The notes under the pieces: generated by a model
The model's database searches: none
What the model was told of the DNA's origin: nothing
The model's input: only the letters and a program-made list of their open reading frames with translations
Part shown: piece by piece, positions 26,559 to 34,927 of the stretch
How the letters are laid out: each line of letters opens with the position of its first letter
Numbering within the stretch: position 1 is the stretch's first letter
From: Prochlorococcus sp. AG-449-G23
Lineage (GTDB): Bacteria > Cyanobacteriota > Cyanobacteriia > PCC-6307 > Cyanobiaceae
Assembly: GCA_003209585.1 (NCBI GenBank)
Contig: QCQJ01000006.1
Location: 1 to 64,000 of the forward strand
Length of the DNA: 64,000 bases
Reading direction: 5' to 3'
Made by a program: the position numbers and the translations under genes

Positions 26559-26731
26559 TGTCAAATAGATTTGAGTGGGATGATACTAATAGTTCAGGTA
26601 TATGGTGGAGTACTAATGTAAGTATTAGAGACGAGTGCATTTTGCTTAAAGAAGATACTCAATGCGAAGATTCTGATATAGTCGAACTTCTTAGGAGTAT
26701 TGCACAAAATATTGAAGATAATGGCCTTTAA
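26558..26731 (+). CDS. Small acidic hypothetical protein
   Basis: 57 residues, MSNRFEWDDTNSSGIWWSTN onward, rich in Asp/Glu. Starts within the previous stop codon (TAATG), so translation is probably coupled. No family recognised. Confidence 0.55.
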   Translation: MSNRFEWDDTNSSGIWWSTNVSIRDECILLKEDTQCEDSDIVELLRSIAQNIEDNGL

Positions 26732-26754
26732 TTTTTAAAACCATATTCTCTTTA

Positions 26755-27705
26755 TTAGAGATTTTCAATTCCTTTTACAGCTTTTATTAATTCGATACTT
26801 ATACCTTTTTCACTCATTGAATGACCAGCATCATTAACAATAATTAATTCGGAATTCTTTAATTTCTTATTTAGATCCCAAGCACTCCTAACAGGACATA
26901 CAACGTCATATCTCCCTTGAATTATTTTTATTGGAATCAACTCTATTGTTTTTATATTTTTCAAAATAAAATCATCTTCTAAGAAAATATTATTGATAAA
27001 ATAATGACACTCTATCCTTGCAAAGGCATCTGAAAAAGAGTTAACTTCAGACTTATCAAAATCAAATTTTTTATTTATTAAATGACTTGTTGAGAGTTCC
27101 CATTTTGTCCAAGCTGCTGCTGCTTTTGATCTAAGATTCGCATCTGAAGATGTTAGATATTTATAAAAAGAACTTATTAAATCATTTCTTTCTTCTTTTG
27201 GTATTACAGAAATATATTCTTCAAATACATCGGGGAATATCTCACTTGCACCATATTGATAGAACCATAACAATTCAAACTTTCTACATAAAAATATTCC
27301 TCGCAAAGTTAAGCTGATAACTCTTGAGGGATTTTTAATCGCATATATAAGTGAAAGTGTTGAGCCCCAAGATCCACCAAACAAATGCCAAGTATCTATT
27401 TTTAAATGAATCCTTAATTTCTCAATATCATCAACTAAATGATTGGTCGTATTTTCTTTTAATTCGGAGAAAGGAGTTGAAGAACCGCAGCCTCTTTGGT
27501 CAAATTGAATAATATCGAATTTATCTGGGTCAAAGTATCTTCTATATCTTGGTTGACTTCCTCCTCCTGGCCCTCCATGAATAACAAGAATTTTTTTGCC
27601 ATTTGGATTGCCAGATCTTTCCCAATAAATAGTATGAATATCACTTACTTGTAAAAAACCCTTTTCACGTACTTCAATTTTAGGAAACAAGACTTGATCT
27701 TTCAT
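26755..27705 (-). CDS. pip: Proline iminopeptidase
   Basis: 316 residues, alpha/beta-hydrolase fold of peptidase family S33. The oxyanion motif HGGPGGGSQPRYRRYFDP and QFDQRGCGSS are characteristic. The nucleophile serine lies in FGGSWGSTLS, the aspartate in GRYDVVCP and the histidine in NDAGHS. It releases N-terminal proline from peptides in the cytosol. Full length; ATG start; faces a 530-base gene-poor stretch. Confidence 0.94.
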   Translation of the reverse strand: MKDQVLFPKIEVREKGFLQVSDIHTIYWERSGNPNGKKILVIHGGPGGGSQPRYRRYFDPDKFDIIQFDQRGCGSSTPFSELKENTTNHLVDDIEKLRIHLKIDTWHLFGGSWGSTLSLIYAIKNPSRVISLTLRGIFLCRKFELLWFYQYGASEIFPDVFEEYISVIPKEERNDLISSFYKYLTSSDANLRSKAAAAWTKWELSTSHLINKKFDFDKSEVNSFSDAFARIECHYFINNIFLEDDFILKNIKTIELIPIKIIQGRYDVVCPVRSAWDLNKKLKNSELIIVNDAGHSMSEKGISIELIKAVKGIENL

Positions 27706-28234
27706 TGTGAAATATTTTTAAACACTTAATAAATCTATATTATCCAAAAAGAAGTCTAGTTTAGAAGTAGTTTGTTAAAAAAAAAGGACTGGTGGCACAG
27801 TCCTTTTTGATATTTGATTTCCTTCTAACAGGATATAAAATTACATATTTTAAAGTCTATTTACTCATAAACCTAGAATACGTGAATTCGGGGATTTCTC
27901 TCGATAATTTCAGTCCCTTTTGTCGCTAGTAATTATAAAGCGAAGTCTTATCAGACTAATTGATTGAACTTTAATTTTCGAATAATCCCATTCTCAGGAA
28001 TACGCTTCCTATATTTTGGAATTTGCTAAATTTCAGGCGGACTATCAATCATTTAGATTGCCTCCGAACTCAACATTTATAAAATACTCCTTTTTATATT
28101 TTCAGTAAATCCGTAAATATGCTGATTTACTTTTTTCTTGATTTGTAAGAGGATTTTAATGATCCTTTGTTTTTTATAGATAAATAGTTAAATTCTACAT
28201 TTCTCCCTTATTCGAATTCATAGAGCAAAATAGT
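27706..28234. other. Gene-free stretch with hairpins
   Basis: About 530 bases with no convincing reading frame on either strand. It contains the perfect hairpin at 27781-27808 and a weaker one around 28034-28066 (GGCGGA...TGCCTCC). A structured RNA is possible, but I could not match it to tmRNA, 6S, SRP RNA, RNase P RNA or Yfr1. Confidence 0.5.
27781..27808. terminator. Bidirectional hairpin, probable terminator
   Basis: AAAAAGGACTG, loop GTGGCA, CAGTCCTTTTT: an 11-base perfect stem ending in T runs on both strands. It lies upstream of pip (which is on the minus strand), so it probably ends transcription from the other side. Confidence 0.6.
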
Positions 28235-28389
28235 TTATATTATTCTTTTATCACTATAAGAAAGTTTATAATCTTCAAATTTCCACTCAACAAATTTTGC
28301 ACACTCATCAATAAAAGGATCCTTATCCCTGGACTTACGCCACTCTTTAATCCAATCTGCCAAGGCAAAAGTTATTTTTTAGTAAGCAT
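28235..28389 (-). pseudogene. Small gene with apparent homopolymer frameshift
   Basis: A clear 45-codon frame ends at 28235 (FALADWIKEWRKSRDKDPF, then ECAKFVEWKFEDYKL). Its natural ATG at 28389 (MLTK...) is in another frame because the A run after ACT has six bases. One more A would join them into a 51-residue protein. Either a real inactivation or a sequencing error; a TTG start inside the open frame is the alternative. The next minus-strand gene ends 3 bases upstream. Function unknown. Confidence 0.45.
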
Positions 28390-28391
28390 AT

Positions 28392-28532
28392 TTACCAATC
28401 AGGGTAATTAAAATCTCGGCCAATAGGTTCTTCATAAAATTCCTCTTCTTTTATACCTTTATCATATTTTTCAATAATCCTTTTATAAGAAGCTATTGAG
28501 GGAATTAAATCTCCTACATATATTGGCTCCAT
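28392..28532 (-). CDS. Tiny acidic hypothetical protein
   Basis: 46 residues, MEPIYVGDLIPSIASYKRII onward, Glu-rich middle and NYPDW end. Soluble. It ends 2 bases before the ATG of the next small gene, so the two probably share a transcript. No family recognised. Confidence 0.45.
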   Translation of the reverse strand: MEPIYVGDLIPSIASYKRIIEKYDKGIKEEEFYEEPIGRDFNYPDW

Positions 28533-28606
28533 CGTAATTGATATAATAATTTTAAGTATTTATTATTCTATATAAAAATTTAATAAATAGATTATTAATA
28601 TTCATT

Positions 28607-28702
28607 ATGGATTTTATCAAAAAAAACAAAATCTTAACACTAATGGCTTTAATTGCAGTTTTATCATTTGTATTAGAAAAAGCAGGCATAATACACCCAT
28701 AA
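28607..28702 (+). CDS. Tiny membrane peptide
   Basis: 31 residues, MDFIKKNKILTLMALIAVLS onward. Basic start then a single membrane segment. Unknown function. Confidence 0.4.
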   Translation: MDFIKKNKILTLMALIAVLSFVLEKAGIIHP

Positions 28703-28731
28703 ATTAATTAAGTTTATTTGATAAATACTTC

Positions 28732-28821
28732 CTAATGAAATAAGTAAACCGATACTATTACTGCAAAAATAAGCAATGGAGATAATAATGTAAAAACTAA
28801 AGTTGAAAGATTAATCAGCAT
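28732..28821 (-). CDS. Tiny membrane peptide
   Basis: 29 residues, MLINLSTLVFTLLSPLLIFA then VIVSVYLFH: hydrophobic throughout, similar in size to small photosystem or cytochrome subunits, though none could be identified. Confidence 0.4.
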   Translation of the reverse strand: MLINLSTLVFTLLSPLLIFAVIVSVYLFH

Positions 28822-28910
28822 AAATTTTAAATAAATACACAAATTTAATAAACATCACTTTTAAGCATTTGCAATAAGTAAAATTTAAATTATTAGGATA
28901 TAAAAAACAT

Positions 28911-29108
28911 TTGAATAAAGAAAGATATAAAGAAGAATATGAAGAGGGCTCAGATTTACTATGGCCTAGTGATAAAGAAGATAAAATAACTCGGCAATTT
29001 TATAAAGATTTATCTAATCTTTCAAAAAACATAAACTATAGTAAAAAGAAAAAGCTAAAACTTTTTGAACAAGTAGTTAGAATAATAAGAGGCAAAGGCT
29101 GGGGTTAA
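28911..29108 (+). CDS. Small charged hypothetical protein
   Basis: 65 residues with a probable TTG start (NKERYKEEYEEGSDLLWPSD). Helical and Lys-rich, with a C-terminal LKLFEQVVRIIRGKGWG. No family recognised. The CPBP protease begins 17 bases later and may share its mRNA. Confidence 0.5.
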   Translation: MNKERYKEEYEEGSDLLWPSDKEDKITRQFYKDLSNLSKNINYSKKKKLKLFEQVVRIIRGKGWG

Positions 29109-29125
29109 TTAATATTAAAACTAAA

Positions 29126-29986
29126 ATGAAAAATGTAATTATACTAATTAGAAGTTTTTTTCTTTTAAGACCAAGAATCTTATCCACTATATTTTTTATT
29201 CCTATTCTTTATGGCATTGGCTGGGCTTTATCTCAGCCACTATTATTGTTTAATTTTGAAAAAGAAAATTTATCCTTAATTGGTACTATTATTACTTTCT
29301 TACTTTTTATCTTTTTACTCCCATATTGGTTTTATATCAAAAGAAAAAAATCAAGTGCTTGGATACTTCTTGGGATAACAAAAGACAAATTCTTACAAAA
29401 CTTTTTCAATTTTTCTCAAGGTATTTTATTTGCTTTATTTTTAATAATTCTAATTCTGGTACCACTATTGCAAAAAAATTATATTTCTTGGATAGGTGAA
29501 TTCTCGCCAATAATATTGTTAAATTCTATTTTACTGGGCTTAGGTGTTGGATTAGCAGAAGAAATAATTTTTCGAGGCTGGTTACTAGAAGAATTAAAAT
29601 TTGAATATGGCACAAAAATATCAATAGCTTTACAAGCTATAATTTTTAGCTTCGTTCATAATTTATCAAATGAGATCTTTTGGAACATAGTAGGCTTACG
29701 ATTGGGATTTATTTTACTTGGGATATTTCTATCATTAGTAAAAATTATAGATAAAGGTTCTTTATGGAATTGCATAGGTATTCATGGAGGACTGGTGGGT
29801 ATTTGGTTTTTATTAAATAACGGTTTAATAGAATTCAAAGAAAATACACCTTCTTTTTTAGCAGGGCCTTTTACGCAAAATATTCCAAACCCAATAGGAA
29901 GCTTTAGTGCAATTTTAATATTACTTTTGTTATGTATTTTTTATACATTAAAATCAAAAAAGATTTTTACTAGACGCTTAAATTAG
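29126..29986 (+). CDS. CPBP-family intramembrane metalloprotease
   Basis: 286 residues with about seven or eight membrane segments. The family motif LAEEIIFRGWLLEEL (EExxxR) is near residue 145 and FSFVHN, supplying a catalytic histidine, near 174. A third motif, the CIGIHGGLVG region near 217, contains the last histidine. CPBP (Abi/CAAX) proteases cleave prenylated or short membrane peptides; in bacteria some process peptide signals or protect against bacteriocins. The substrate here is unknown. Confidence 0.88.
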   Translation: MKNVIILIRSFFLLRPRILSTIFFIPILYGIGWALSQPLLLFNFEKENLSLIGTIITFLLFIFLLPYWFYIKRKKSSAWILLGITKDKFLQNFFNFSQGILFALFLIILILVPLLQKNYISWIGEFSPIILLNSILLGLGVGLAEEIIFRGWLLEELKFEYGTKISIALQAIIFSFVHNLSNEIFWNIVGLRLGFILLGIFLSLVKIIDKGSLWNCIGIHGGLVGIWFLLNNGLIEFKENTPSFLAGPFTQNIPNPIGSFSAILILLLLCIFYTLKSKKIFTRRLN

Positions 29987-30048
29987 ATATAAATACCGAT
30001 TGATTTTTGATTAGTAATTGTCAGATTAAAATAAAGCTTAATATTCAT

Positions 30049-30213
30049 ATGAACTTTGAGGCAGGAATAAGGTTTATTGTGTTTTTAATAGTATTTGGAG
30101 TTACAAACTATCTAATGATGTTGAGAAGATATGAAAACGACATCAAAAAAAAGAAATATTTACAGCAGAAAAAAATTTCCAGGCTATACCCTAAGGGTTC
30201 ATTTATTTTCTGA
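30049..30213 (+). CDS. Small membrane protein
   Basis: 54 residues from ATG 30049 (MNFEAGIRFIVFLIVFGVTN). A TTG 14 codons earlier is less likely. One membrane segment, then a basic tail rich in Lys/Arg. Function unknown. Confidence 0.5.
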   Translation: MNFEAGIRFIVFLIVFGVTNYLMMLRRYENDIKKKKYLQQKKISRLYPKGSFIF

Positions 30214-30241
30214 AATTAAAAAAGGTTTTTGTAGAATTTCC

Positions 30242-30490
30242 TCACCATTTTTTATTAGTTTTTTGCCAACCTTCATTTAACAATTTTTGCCATAATAATC
30301 TTGCTTCTTCAATAATAATTTTTTTTCTAGTTTTCATTAATGGAGGATTTTCACCATGAATTCCCATAATAATTCCTTCTTCAATAAACATATAATCAAT
30401 AGATTTATCAGAATTATCTCTATCTTTGTAGAAACGCATAACCCCTACAAAATTGGAGTCAATCAACCAGAAATCATTAGTTGTATTCAA
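30242..30490 (-). CDS. DUF1651-like small protein
   Basis: 82 residues. FWLIDSNFVGVMRFYKDRD at the start and PPLMKTRKKIIIEEARLLWQ then LLNEGWQKTNKKW at the end resemble the DUF1651 family of marine picocyanobacteria. No function is known. Confidence 0.6.
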   Translation of the reverse strand: MNTTNDFWLIDSNFVGVMRFYKDRDNSDKSIDYMFIEEGIIMGIHGENPPLMKTRKKIIIEEARLLWQKLLNEGWQKTNKKW

Positions 30491-30562
30491 AAATCAAAAA
30501 TGAAATTAAATTAATAATATGCTTTCATTACAATTTGCGAGGGAAATATTTATTTACTTTAT

Positions 30563-30991
30563 TCAAATTTGATATATATTTTCTTTTTGTCTACTTTTTT
30601 TTAATTCGCCACGTTTTTTCTTAACCTCAACTCTTTTCTTTTGTGATGCTTTAGTGGGTTGTGTATATTTTCTTAATTTAAAAGGTTTATTTAAAGCATT
30701 TTTTATTATTGAACTAAATTTAATTAAAGCTAGCTGCCTATTTAATAATTGATTTCTGTGTTCTTGAACCGCTAAACGTAAGCTATTATTCACTAATTTG
30801 TTTTTCAAGTTTCTCTTAAGAATTTCTTTCTGATAATCATTTAATACTTTGGAATCTTCTAAATTAAAAATAATCTCTACTCTGCTTTCAATTTTATTTA
30901 CATTTTGTCCTCCAGGACCGGAGGATCTGGAAAATCGCCACTTAATTTCTTTGGATGGGATTACTAATGTTTTAGTAATTTTTAAATCCAT
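30563..30991 (-). CDS. arfB: Ribosome rescue release factor-like protein (ArfB/YaeJ)
   Basis: 142 residues. The GGQ loop (FSRSSGPGGQNVNKIESRVE) near residue 27 hydrolyses peptidyl-tRNA; the basic C-terminal tail (KKRVEVKKKRGELKKSRQKE) would enter the mRNA channel of stalled ribosomes. Length and layout match ArfB rather than full release factors, which are over 300 residues and carry a codon-recognition domain. Confidence 0.92.
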   Translation of the reverse strand: MDLKITKTLVIPSKEIKWRFSRSSGPGGQNVNKIESRVEIIFNLEDSKVLNDYQKEILKRNLKNKLVNNSLRLAVQEHRNQLLNRQLALIKFSSIIKNALNKPFKLRKYTQPTKASQKKRVEVKKKRGELKKSRQKENIYQI

Positions 30992-31195
30992 TTTTAGTTC
31001 TTTTTGATTTAGATCTTTAGAATCATCTCCTTAATACTTTAAAACATACCTTAAAATTAGATCGGTAAATACTGGGCGGTTAAGTTAGGTAAACCGAAAT
31101 TCGGTGTATTTGCCGTATCAATATCTTCGGTATTTATCCTTTCATATTTCAAAGAATTATCAGATATTTAATTTGTACTAATTCAAAGGTCACTT

Positions 31196-31432
31196 ATGTA
31201 TTCAATGTTTGATCTTCTTTTTGAAACACCTTCATATCGCCCTGTATATGTTATTTCCGATAGTGAAATGAAGGAGTTAAAGAAAAACCAACATCAAGAA
31301 GAGCTTGATGAAATTACAACACAAAAAGTAAGACTTGAAGATGCTTTTAAAGCTCAACTAAAACATCTTGAAGAGAGAGAAAAAGAAGTAAAAAAAGAAC
31401 TTAAAGTACTCTCAGCCTCAAAAGATAAATAA
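31196..31432 (+). CDS. Small coiled-coil hypothetical protein
   Basis: 78 residues. FDLLFETPSYRPVYVISDSE is followed by a Glu/Lys heptad-rich coiled coil to the end. It is followed by a good terminator at 31459. Starts at ATG 31196; a second ATG three codons later (MFDLLF) is equally possible. Function unknown. Confidence 0.65.
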   Translation: MYSMFDLLFETPSYRPVYVISDSEMKELKKNQHQEELDEITTQKVRLEDAFKAQLKHLEEREKEVKKELKVLSASKDK

Positions 31433-31458
31433 TTTATTTTTAGAGTAATTACTTTTTT

Positions 31459-31485
31459 CAAAGACGGTTAAAAACCGTCTTTTTT
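31459..31485 (+). terminator. Intrinsic terminator
   Basis: AAAGACGGTT, loop AAAA, then AACCGTCTTTTTT: a perfect stem followed by T residues, 27 bases after the coiled-coil gene. Confidence 0.8.
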
Positions 31486-31551
31486 AATTCTTATAGTTTT
31501 AAGGGATATATTAAATCCACAGATTTTAAAAATATTTTCCATAATTAAAAA

Positions 31552-31656
31552 ATGAATAATAACAAAGAAAAAATAAGAATGTTCTTACCCTTTAGTTGGG
31601 TAATCTGTGCAGCAATATCTTTTGCTTATATAAATTCGCATTTAATAAATACCTAA
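31552..31656 (+). CDS. Tiny membrane peptide
   Basis: 34 residues, MNNNKEKIRMFLPFSWVICA then AISFAYINSHL. One membrane segment with a basic N-terminus. Ends 5 bases before the next gene. Function unknown. Confidence 0.4.
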   Translation: MNNNKEKIRMFLPFSWVICAAISFAYINSHLINT

Positions 31657-31661
31657 TATAA

Positions 31662-32006
31662 ATGTCTTATCCTTCAAGAGACGAAATACTTGCATCTTCA
31701 AAAGGGTGGGTAGCATCTTTTTTAAATTTTCTTCCTGGTTTAGGATCGGGTTACTTATATCAAAGAAGATGGAAACCCTATTTTTTTACCCTCACTGCTA
31801 GTACTGCTTGGTTCGCTTTAGGTATTTTTTTACAAGGTGATTCAGAGCCTTCTCAAAATGAACAAATAATTGGAATTTCTGGTCTTTTTTTCATATCAAT
31901 AGTTACAGTTATAGAAGCCAACTTGGCTTTCAAAAAAGCAAGTAATAAAACAAAAGCTGAAAAAGAGAAAATAATATCCACTACCAAAAAAGGATGGTTT
32001 AAATAA
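31662..32006 (+). CDS. Small conserved cyanobacterial membrane protein
   Basis: 114 residues. SFLNFLPGLGSGYLYQRRWK resembles the glycine-rich TM2-like turn, with membrane segments near 45-60 and 70-90. The basic tail is cytoplasmic by the positive-inside rule. Function unknown. Confidence 0.65.
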   Translation: MSYPSRDEILASSKGWVASFLNFLPGLGSGYLYQRRWKPYFFTLTASTAWFALGIFLQGDSEPSQNEQIIGISGLFFISIVTVIEANLAFKKASNKTKAEKEKIISTTKKGWFK

Positions 32007-32106
32007 TTCAAAAAATTAGATCTAAAAAATATTTTATTAGTCCTAAGTTTTTTAATTTAAGTAAAAAATTCCCATATATAATTTTTAAGATAATTTAAAA
32101 TTTTTT

Positions 32107-32379
32107 TTAGTTATAAAAAAATAAAATTTCCTTTTCTTTGAGACCTTCCCATCCAGAGTCTATTAATAATTGATTCAATGTTTCTTTATCAAAATGCTTA
32201 GAACCAGTTTTGACGCATCTATTTCTCATTGATTTTTTAACACCACTCCTTTGTCGTTTATTCTCCTCATCCATAATTCTATTGTATAGATCTAGCATTT
32301 TTTGAGGGATTGGAGTACCGTCAAGATCCACTCCATTTTGAATAGCAAGATCAACAGCCTGCATTCCCATTTTCTCCAT
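32107..32379 (-). CDS. Small hypothetical protein
   Basis: 90 residues, soluble. MGMQAVDLAIQNGVDLDGTP and MLDLYNRIMDEENKRQRSG are followed by a basic region with one cysteine. No family recognised. Confidence 0.6.
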   Translation of the reverse strand: MEKMGMQAVDLAIQNGVDLDGTPIPQKMLDLYNRIMDEENKRQRSGVKKSMRNRCVKTGSKHFDKETLNQLLIDSGWEGLKEKEILFFYN

Positions 32380-32446
32380 ATATTTAAAAAAAGCTGAAAC
32401 TATAATAAAACAAAACTTATTAATCTAAATTTCTTTGAATAATAAT

Positions 32447-32896
32447 TTATTGATTTTGAATTTCCTTAAGTACTCTAATAGCCTCTTTAATGTGTTCAGG
32501 ACCATTCAATAAATCTCTAAAAATATGCCTAACTGTTCCTTTGCGATCAATAACGTAAGTTACCCTACCATCCATGAAACCTAATACTTTAGGAACTTTA
32601 AAAGTTTTCCTTAGAGAGTCATTCGTATCACAAAGTAGTGGATATTGTAATTTATTTTTATTAGCAAATGCCAAATGACTTGAGGTACTTCCATTACTTA
32701 CTCCCCAAACTTGTGCCCCTAATACTTTAAATAAGTCATATTTATCTCTAAATCCGCAAACTTCTATAGTGCAGCCCGGGGTATCATCTTTTGGATAAAA
32801 AAACAAAACAAGAGGGGTTTTTAAACCCTTATTTGATCTTTTAACTCCATTTTGATCCAGTAAAGAAAATTCTGGAATTTTATCTCCAATCTGCAC
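32447..32896 (-). CDS. bcp: Thiol peroxidase, bacterioferritin-comigratory/PrxQ type
   Basis: 149 residues of the thioredoxin fold. The peroxidatic cysteine is in FYPKDDTPGCTIEVCGFRD; the second cysteine five residues later (TIEVC) is the resolving residue of PrxQ-type enzymes. It reduces peroxides using thioredoxin and is soluble. The position beside short unknown genes suggests a monocistronic unit. Confidence 0.94.
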   Translation of the reverse strand: MQIGDKIPEFSLLDQNGVKRSNKGLKTPLVLFFYPKDDTPGCTIEVCGFRDKYDLFKVLGAQVWGVSNGSTSSHLAFANKNKLQYPLLCDTNDSLRKTFKVPKVLGFMDGRVTYVIDRKGTVRHIFRDLLNGPEHIKEAIRVLKEIQNQ

Positions 32897-33046
32897 AATG
32901 ATTCTTATAAAGTTCCATATTAGAGGTTAATATGTTTTTTTTGTGGCCTTAAAGTAAATAACTGATATTAAAGTCAGTTTTTTTGTTTTAAAAGATACTA
33001 AAAAATTATTGAAATAAACTAGGGTAAATTTATTAATTCAATAATC

Positions 33047-33181
33047 ATGGAATTAATAATTTATATTTTTTTATTTCTAATTCTTTTTTTAGGAGTTATT
33101 TTTAACTTAAAAATAACTAATTTTAAAAAAATTAAAGAAATACGAAACAAAGCCAAAGATTATTCAAAAAAGAATAATTAA
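33047..33181 (+). CDS. Tiny membrane peptide
   Basis: 44 residues, MELIIYIFLFLILFLGVIFN then a Lys/Asn-rich tail. One membrane segment near the N-terminus. No homology claimed. Confidence 0.4.
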   Translation: MELIIYIFLFLILFLGVIFNLKITNFKKIKEIRNKAKDYSKKNN

Positions 33182-33197
33182 ATAAGTATTGCTAAGA

Positions 33198-33437
33198 TTA
33201 AAATTCAATTTTTTCATTTGGAGTAAATACTGAGCAATATTTTTTTACAAGGTCCTTTGGCTGAATAGTGGAAGGATTCGTTAATTTTAATTTTAGTTTT
33301 TCTATAGCCTCATTAGCATTAATCTCACCTAGTCGATATCTTGCACACGTATCCAATACTTTAAACATTTTTGTGGTAACGGCTTCAGCTGGATAAATTA
33401 GAAAAAAAAGGTAAAAAACAACAAATAAGTACTTCAT
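33198..33437 (-). CDS. Small exported hypothetical protein
   Basis: 79 residues from ATG 33437, with a clear signal peptide (MKYLFVVFYLFFLIYPAEA, cut after AEA). The mature part has two cysteines (LDTCARYRLGE and KKYCSV) that could form a disulfide. A start nine codons earlier is possible but would spoil the signal peptide. Function unknown. Confidence 0.6.
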   Translation of the reverse strand: MKYLFVVFYLFFLIYPAEAVTTKMFKVLDTCARYRLGEINANEAIEKLKLKLTNPSTIQPKDLVKKYCSVFTPNEKIEF

Positions 33438-33615
33438 TTTTTTTTGATAGTAGATATTTAGCAAATGGTTTCAATAGTTTAGAAAAAAAATTAATTTAGA
33501 AAAGATTAAAACTTAATAGAATAATCCATTATGGATTGAATCTGGGATTTCTATAAAATAATAATAAAAGAAATTAAGATAAAATAAGTGTTAGTAATAA
33601 ATAATCTCGGTGAAA

Positions 33616-33753
33616 ATGAGGAAATTAATAGACAAACATAAAACTCTTATAAATTGGTACCAAAAAAAATTCAAATTGAGTGATTATCAATTACTTTGGT
33701 TAGTTTTCTTTAAAGGAATATTAATAACAATAATATTTTTCAAAATTTTTTAA
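33616..33753 (+). CDS. Tiny membrane peptide
   Basis: 45 residues, MRKLIDKHKTLINWYQKKFK, then a membrane segment LLWLVFFKGILITIIF. Basic N-terminus. Function unknown. Confidence 0.4.
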   Translation: MRKLIDKHKTLINWYQKKFKLSDYQLLWLVFFKGILITIIFFKIF

Positions 33754-33843
33754 TATTAAAAAAGCTCTTCCAAGAATGAAATTTTCACATGATTTGACTA
33801 TATTTAATAGTAGATTTCCTAATTAGTTAAATAGTTATCAGTT

Positions 33844-34110
33844 ATGAATATTTTTGGTGTAGGTTTGCCTGAAGTTACTGTAATACTTATCTTAGCTCTT
33901 TTAATTTTTGGTCCAAAAAAACTTCCAGAATTAGGTAAACAGCTTGGTAAAACTTTGAAAAGTCTTAAAAAAGCATCGAATGAATTTCAAAATGAAATTG
34001 ACCAAGTAATGAACGAAGAAGATAAAGATGAATCTCCTAAATCTATAGAAAGCAATCAAACCAACGAAATTAATCAAGAAAAAATAGATTCAGAAAACAG
34101 CAAAAAATAA
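33844..34110 (+). CDS. tatA: Twin-arginine translocase subunit TatA/E
   Basis: 88 residues. MNIFGVGLPEVTVILILALL is the short membrane helix; LIFGPKKLPELGKQLGK is the amphipathic helix with the FGPKKLPELG signature. The tail is acidic and Ser/Asn-rich. TatA forms the pore part of the Tat export system for folded proteins across thylakoid and plasma membranes. tatB/tatC are not in the window. Confidence 0.95.
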   Translation: MNIFGVGLPEVTVILILALLIFGPKKLPELGKQLGKTLKSLKKASNEFQNEIDQVMNEEDKDESPKSIESNQTNEINQEKIDSENSKK

Positions 34111-34114
34111 TATC

Positions 34115-34507
34115 TTGGATAGGCCCATAACCCCCATAGACGAATTTGAAAGAGCATTAGATAAAGCAGCTCTTACTAAAGAAGAATATGAATTGATAGA
34201 CTACATCCGCTATACAAGTGTTTTTACACAACCTAGTCTTATTAAAGATTTAAAAAGGCCATCAAAACCTCCTCTTTTGTCAGTTCTATGTCAAATTTGC
34301 AGAAAAATTGGTTCGGAGATGCCAGATCATTTCAAAAAAGTAATTGAGTGGTCAATTGAAATAAGTGATCACAATACAAAATGGGATGCTCATTTAATTT
34401 GTGCAGAAGCATTAAATATAGACAAAATGCCATTAAGTCCTATTTATGGAACAACTTTATTTGATGTTCTTGTTGTACACAAAGAATTATTTCTTGGCTT
34501 TGATTGA
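34115..34507 (+). CDS. Conserved cyanobacterial hypothetical protein
   Basis: 130 residues, likely TTG start 4 bases after tatA, hence probably coupled. Soluble, helical: DEFERALDKAALTKEEYELI, IDYIRYTSVFTQPSLIKDL and GSEMPDHFKKVIEWSIEIS. No known domain recognised. Confidence 0.6.
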   Translation: MDRPITPIDEFERALDKAALTKEEYELIDYIRYTSVFTQPSLIKDLKRPSKPPLLSVLCQICRKIGSEMPDHFKKVIEWSIEISDHNTKWDAHLICAEALNIDKMPLSPIYGTTLFDVLVVHKELFLGFD

Positions 34508-34518
34508 ATTAAATTAAA

Positions 34519-34836
34519 TTAATCATCTAAAGGCACAGAATCAGTATCTATAACTTCCGAATCATCATACTTATTAATCTTATTTTCAATCCAGTTATTT
34601 ATATAACTAACTAAAGGCAATGAACCTCTAAAAATAAAAATAGAGGTAGGCAAAGCGCTTAATAATCCGACTACAGGACTTTTAAAAAGTAATCTTCCTG
34701 CTTTTATGTTAAATAAAATAATAAGCGCTGAGGGGACTATAACTTTAACTACTGTTTTGAGCGCCTCAAGCCAACCAACACGATATATCCACCATATTAA
34801 AATTATGCCAACTATATATAGGAATAAGTACGTCAT
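34519..34836 (-). CDS. Small membrane hypothetical protein
   Basis: 105 residues. Membrane segments near 3-18 (YLFLYIVGIILIWWIY), 32-45 and 60-75. The tail is acidic. Function unknown. Confidence 0.55.
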   Translation of the reverse strand: MTYLFLYIVGIILIWWIYRVGWLEALKTVVKVIVPSALIILFNIKAGRLLFKSPVVGLLSALPTSIFIFRGSLPLVSYINNWIENKINKYDDSEVIDTDSVPLDD

Positions 34837-34927
34837 AAAAATAGTATAATGATTATCAATTTATCTTGTTCTTACTAAGAAAAAGATTTTATAAATTTCT
34901 TTTACATCAATCAATCAAATTCTAGTA

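Noticed and set aside
27706-28234. tmRNA, 6S, SRP RNA or RNase P RNA
   Set aside because: None of their conserved sequences was seen in this gap.
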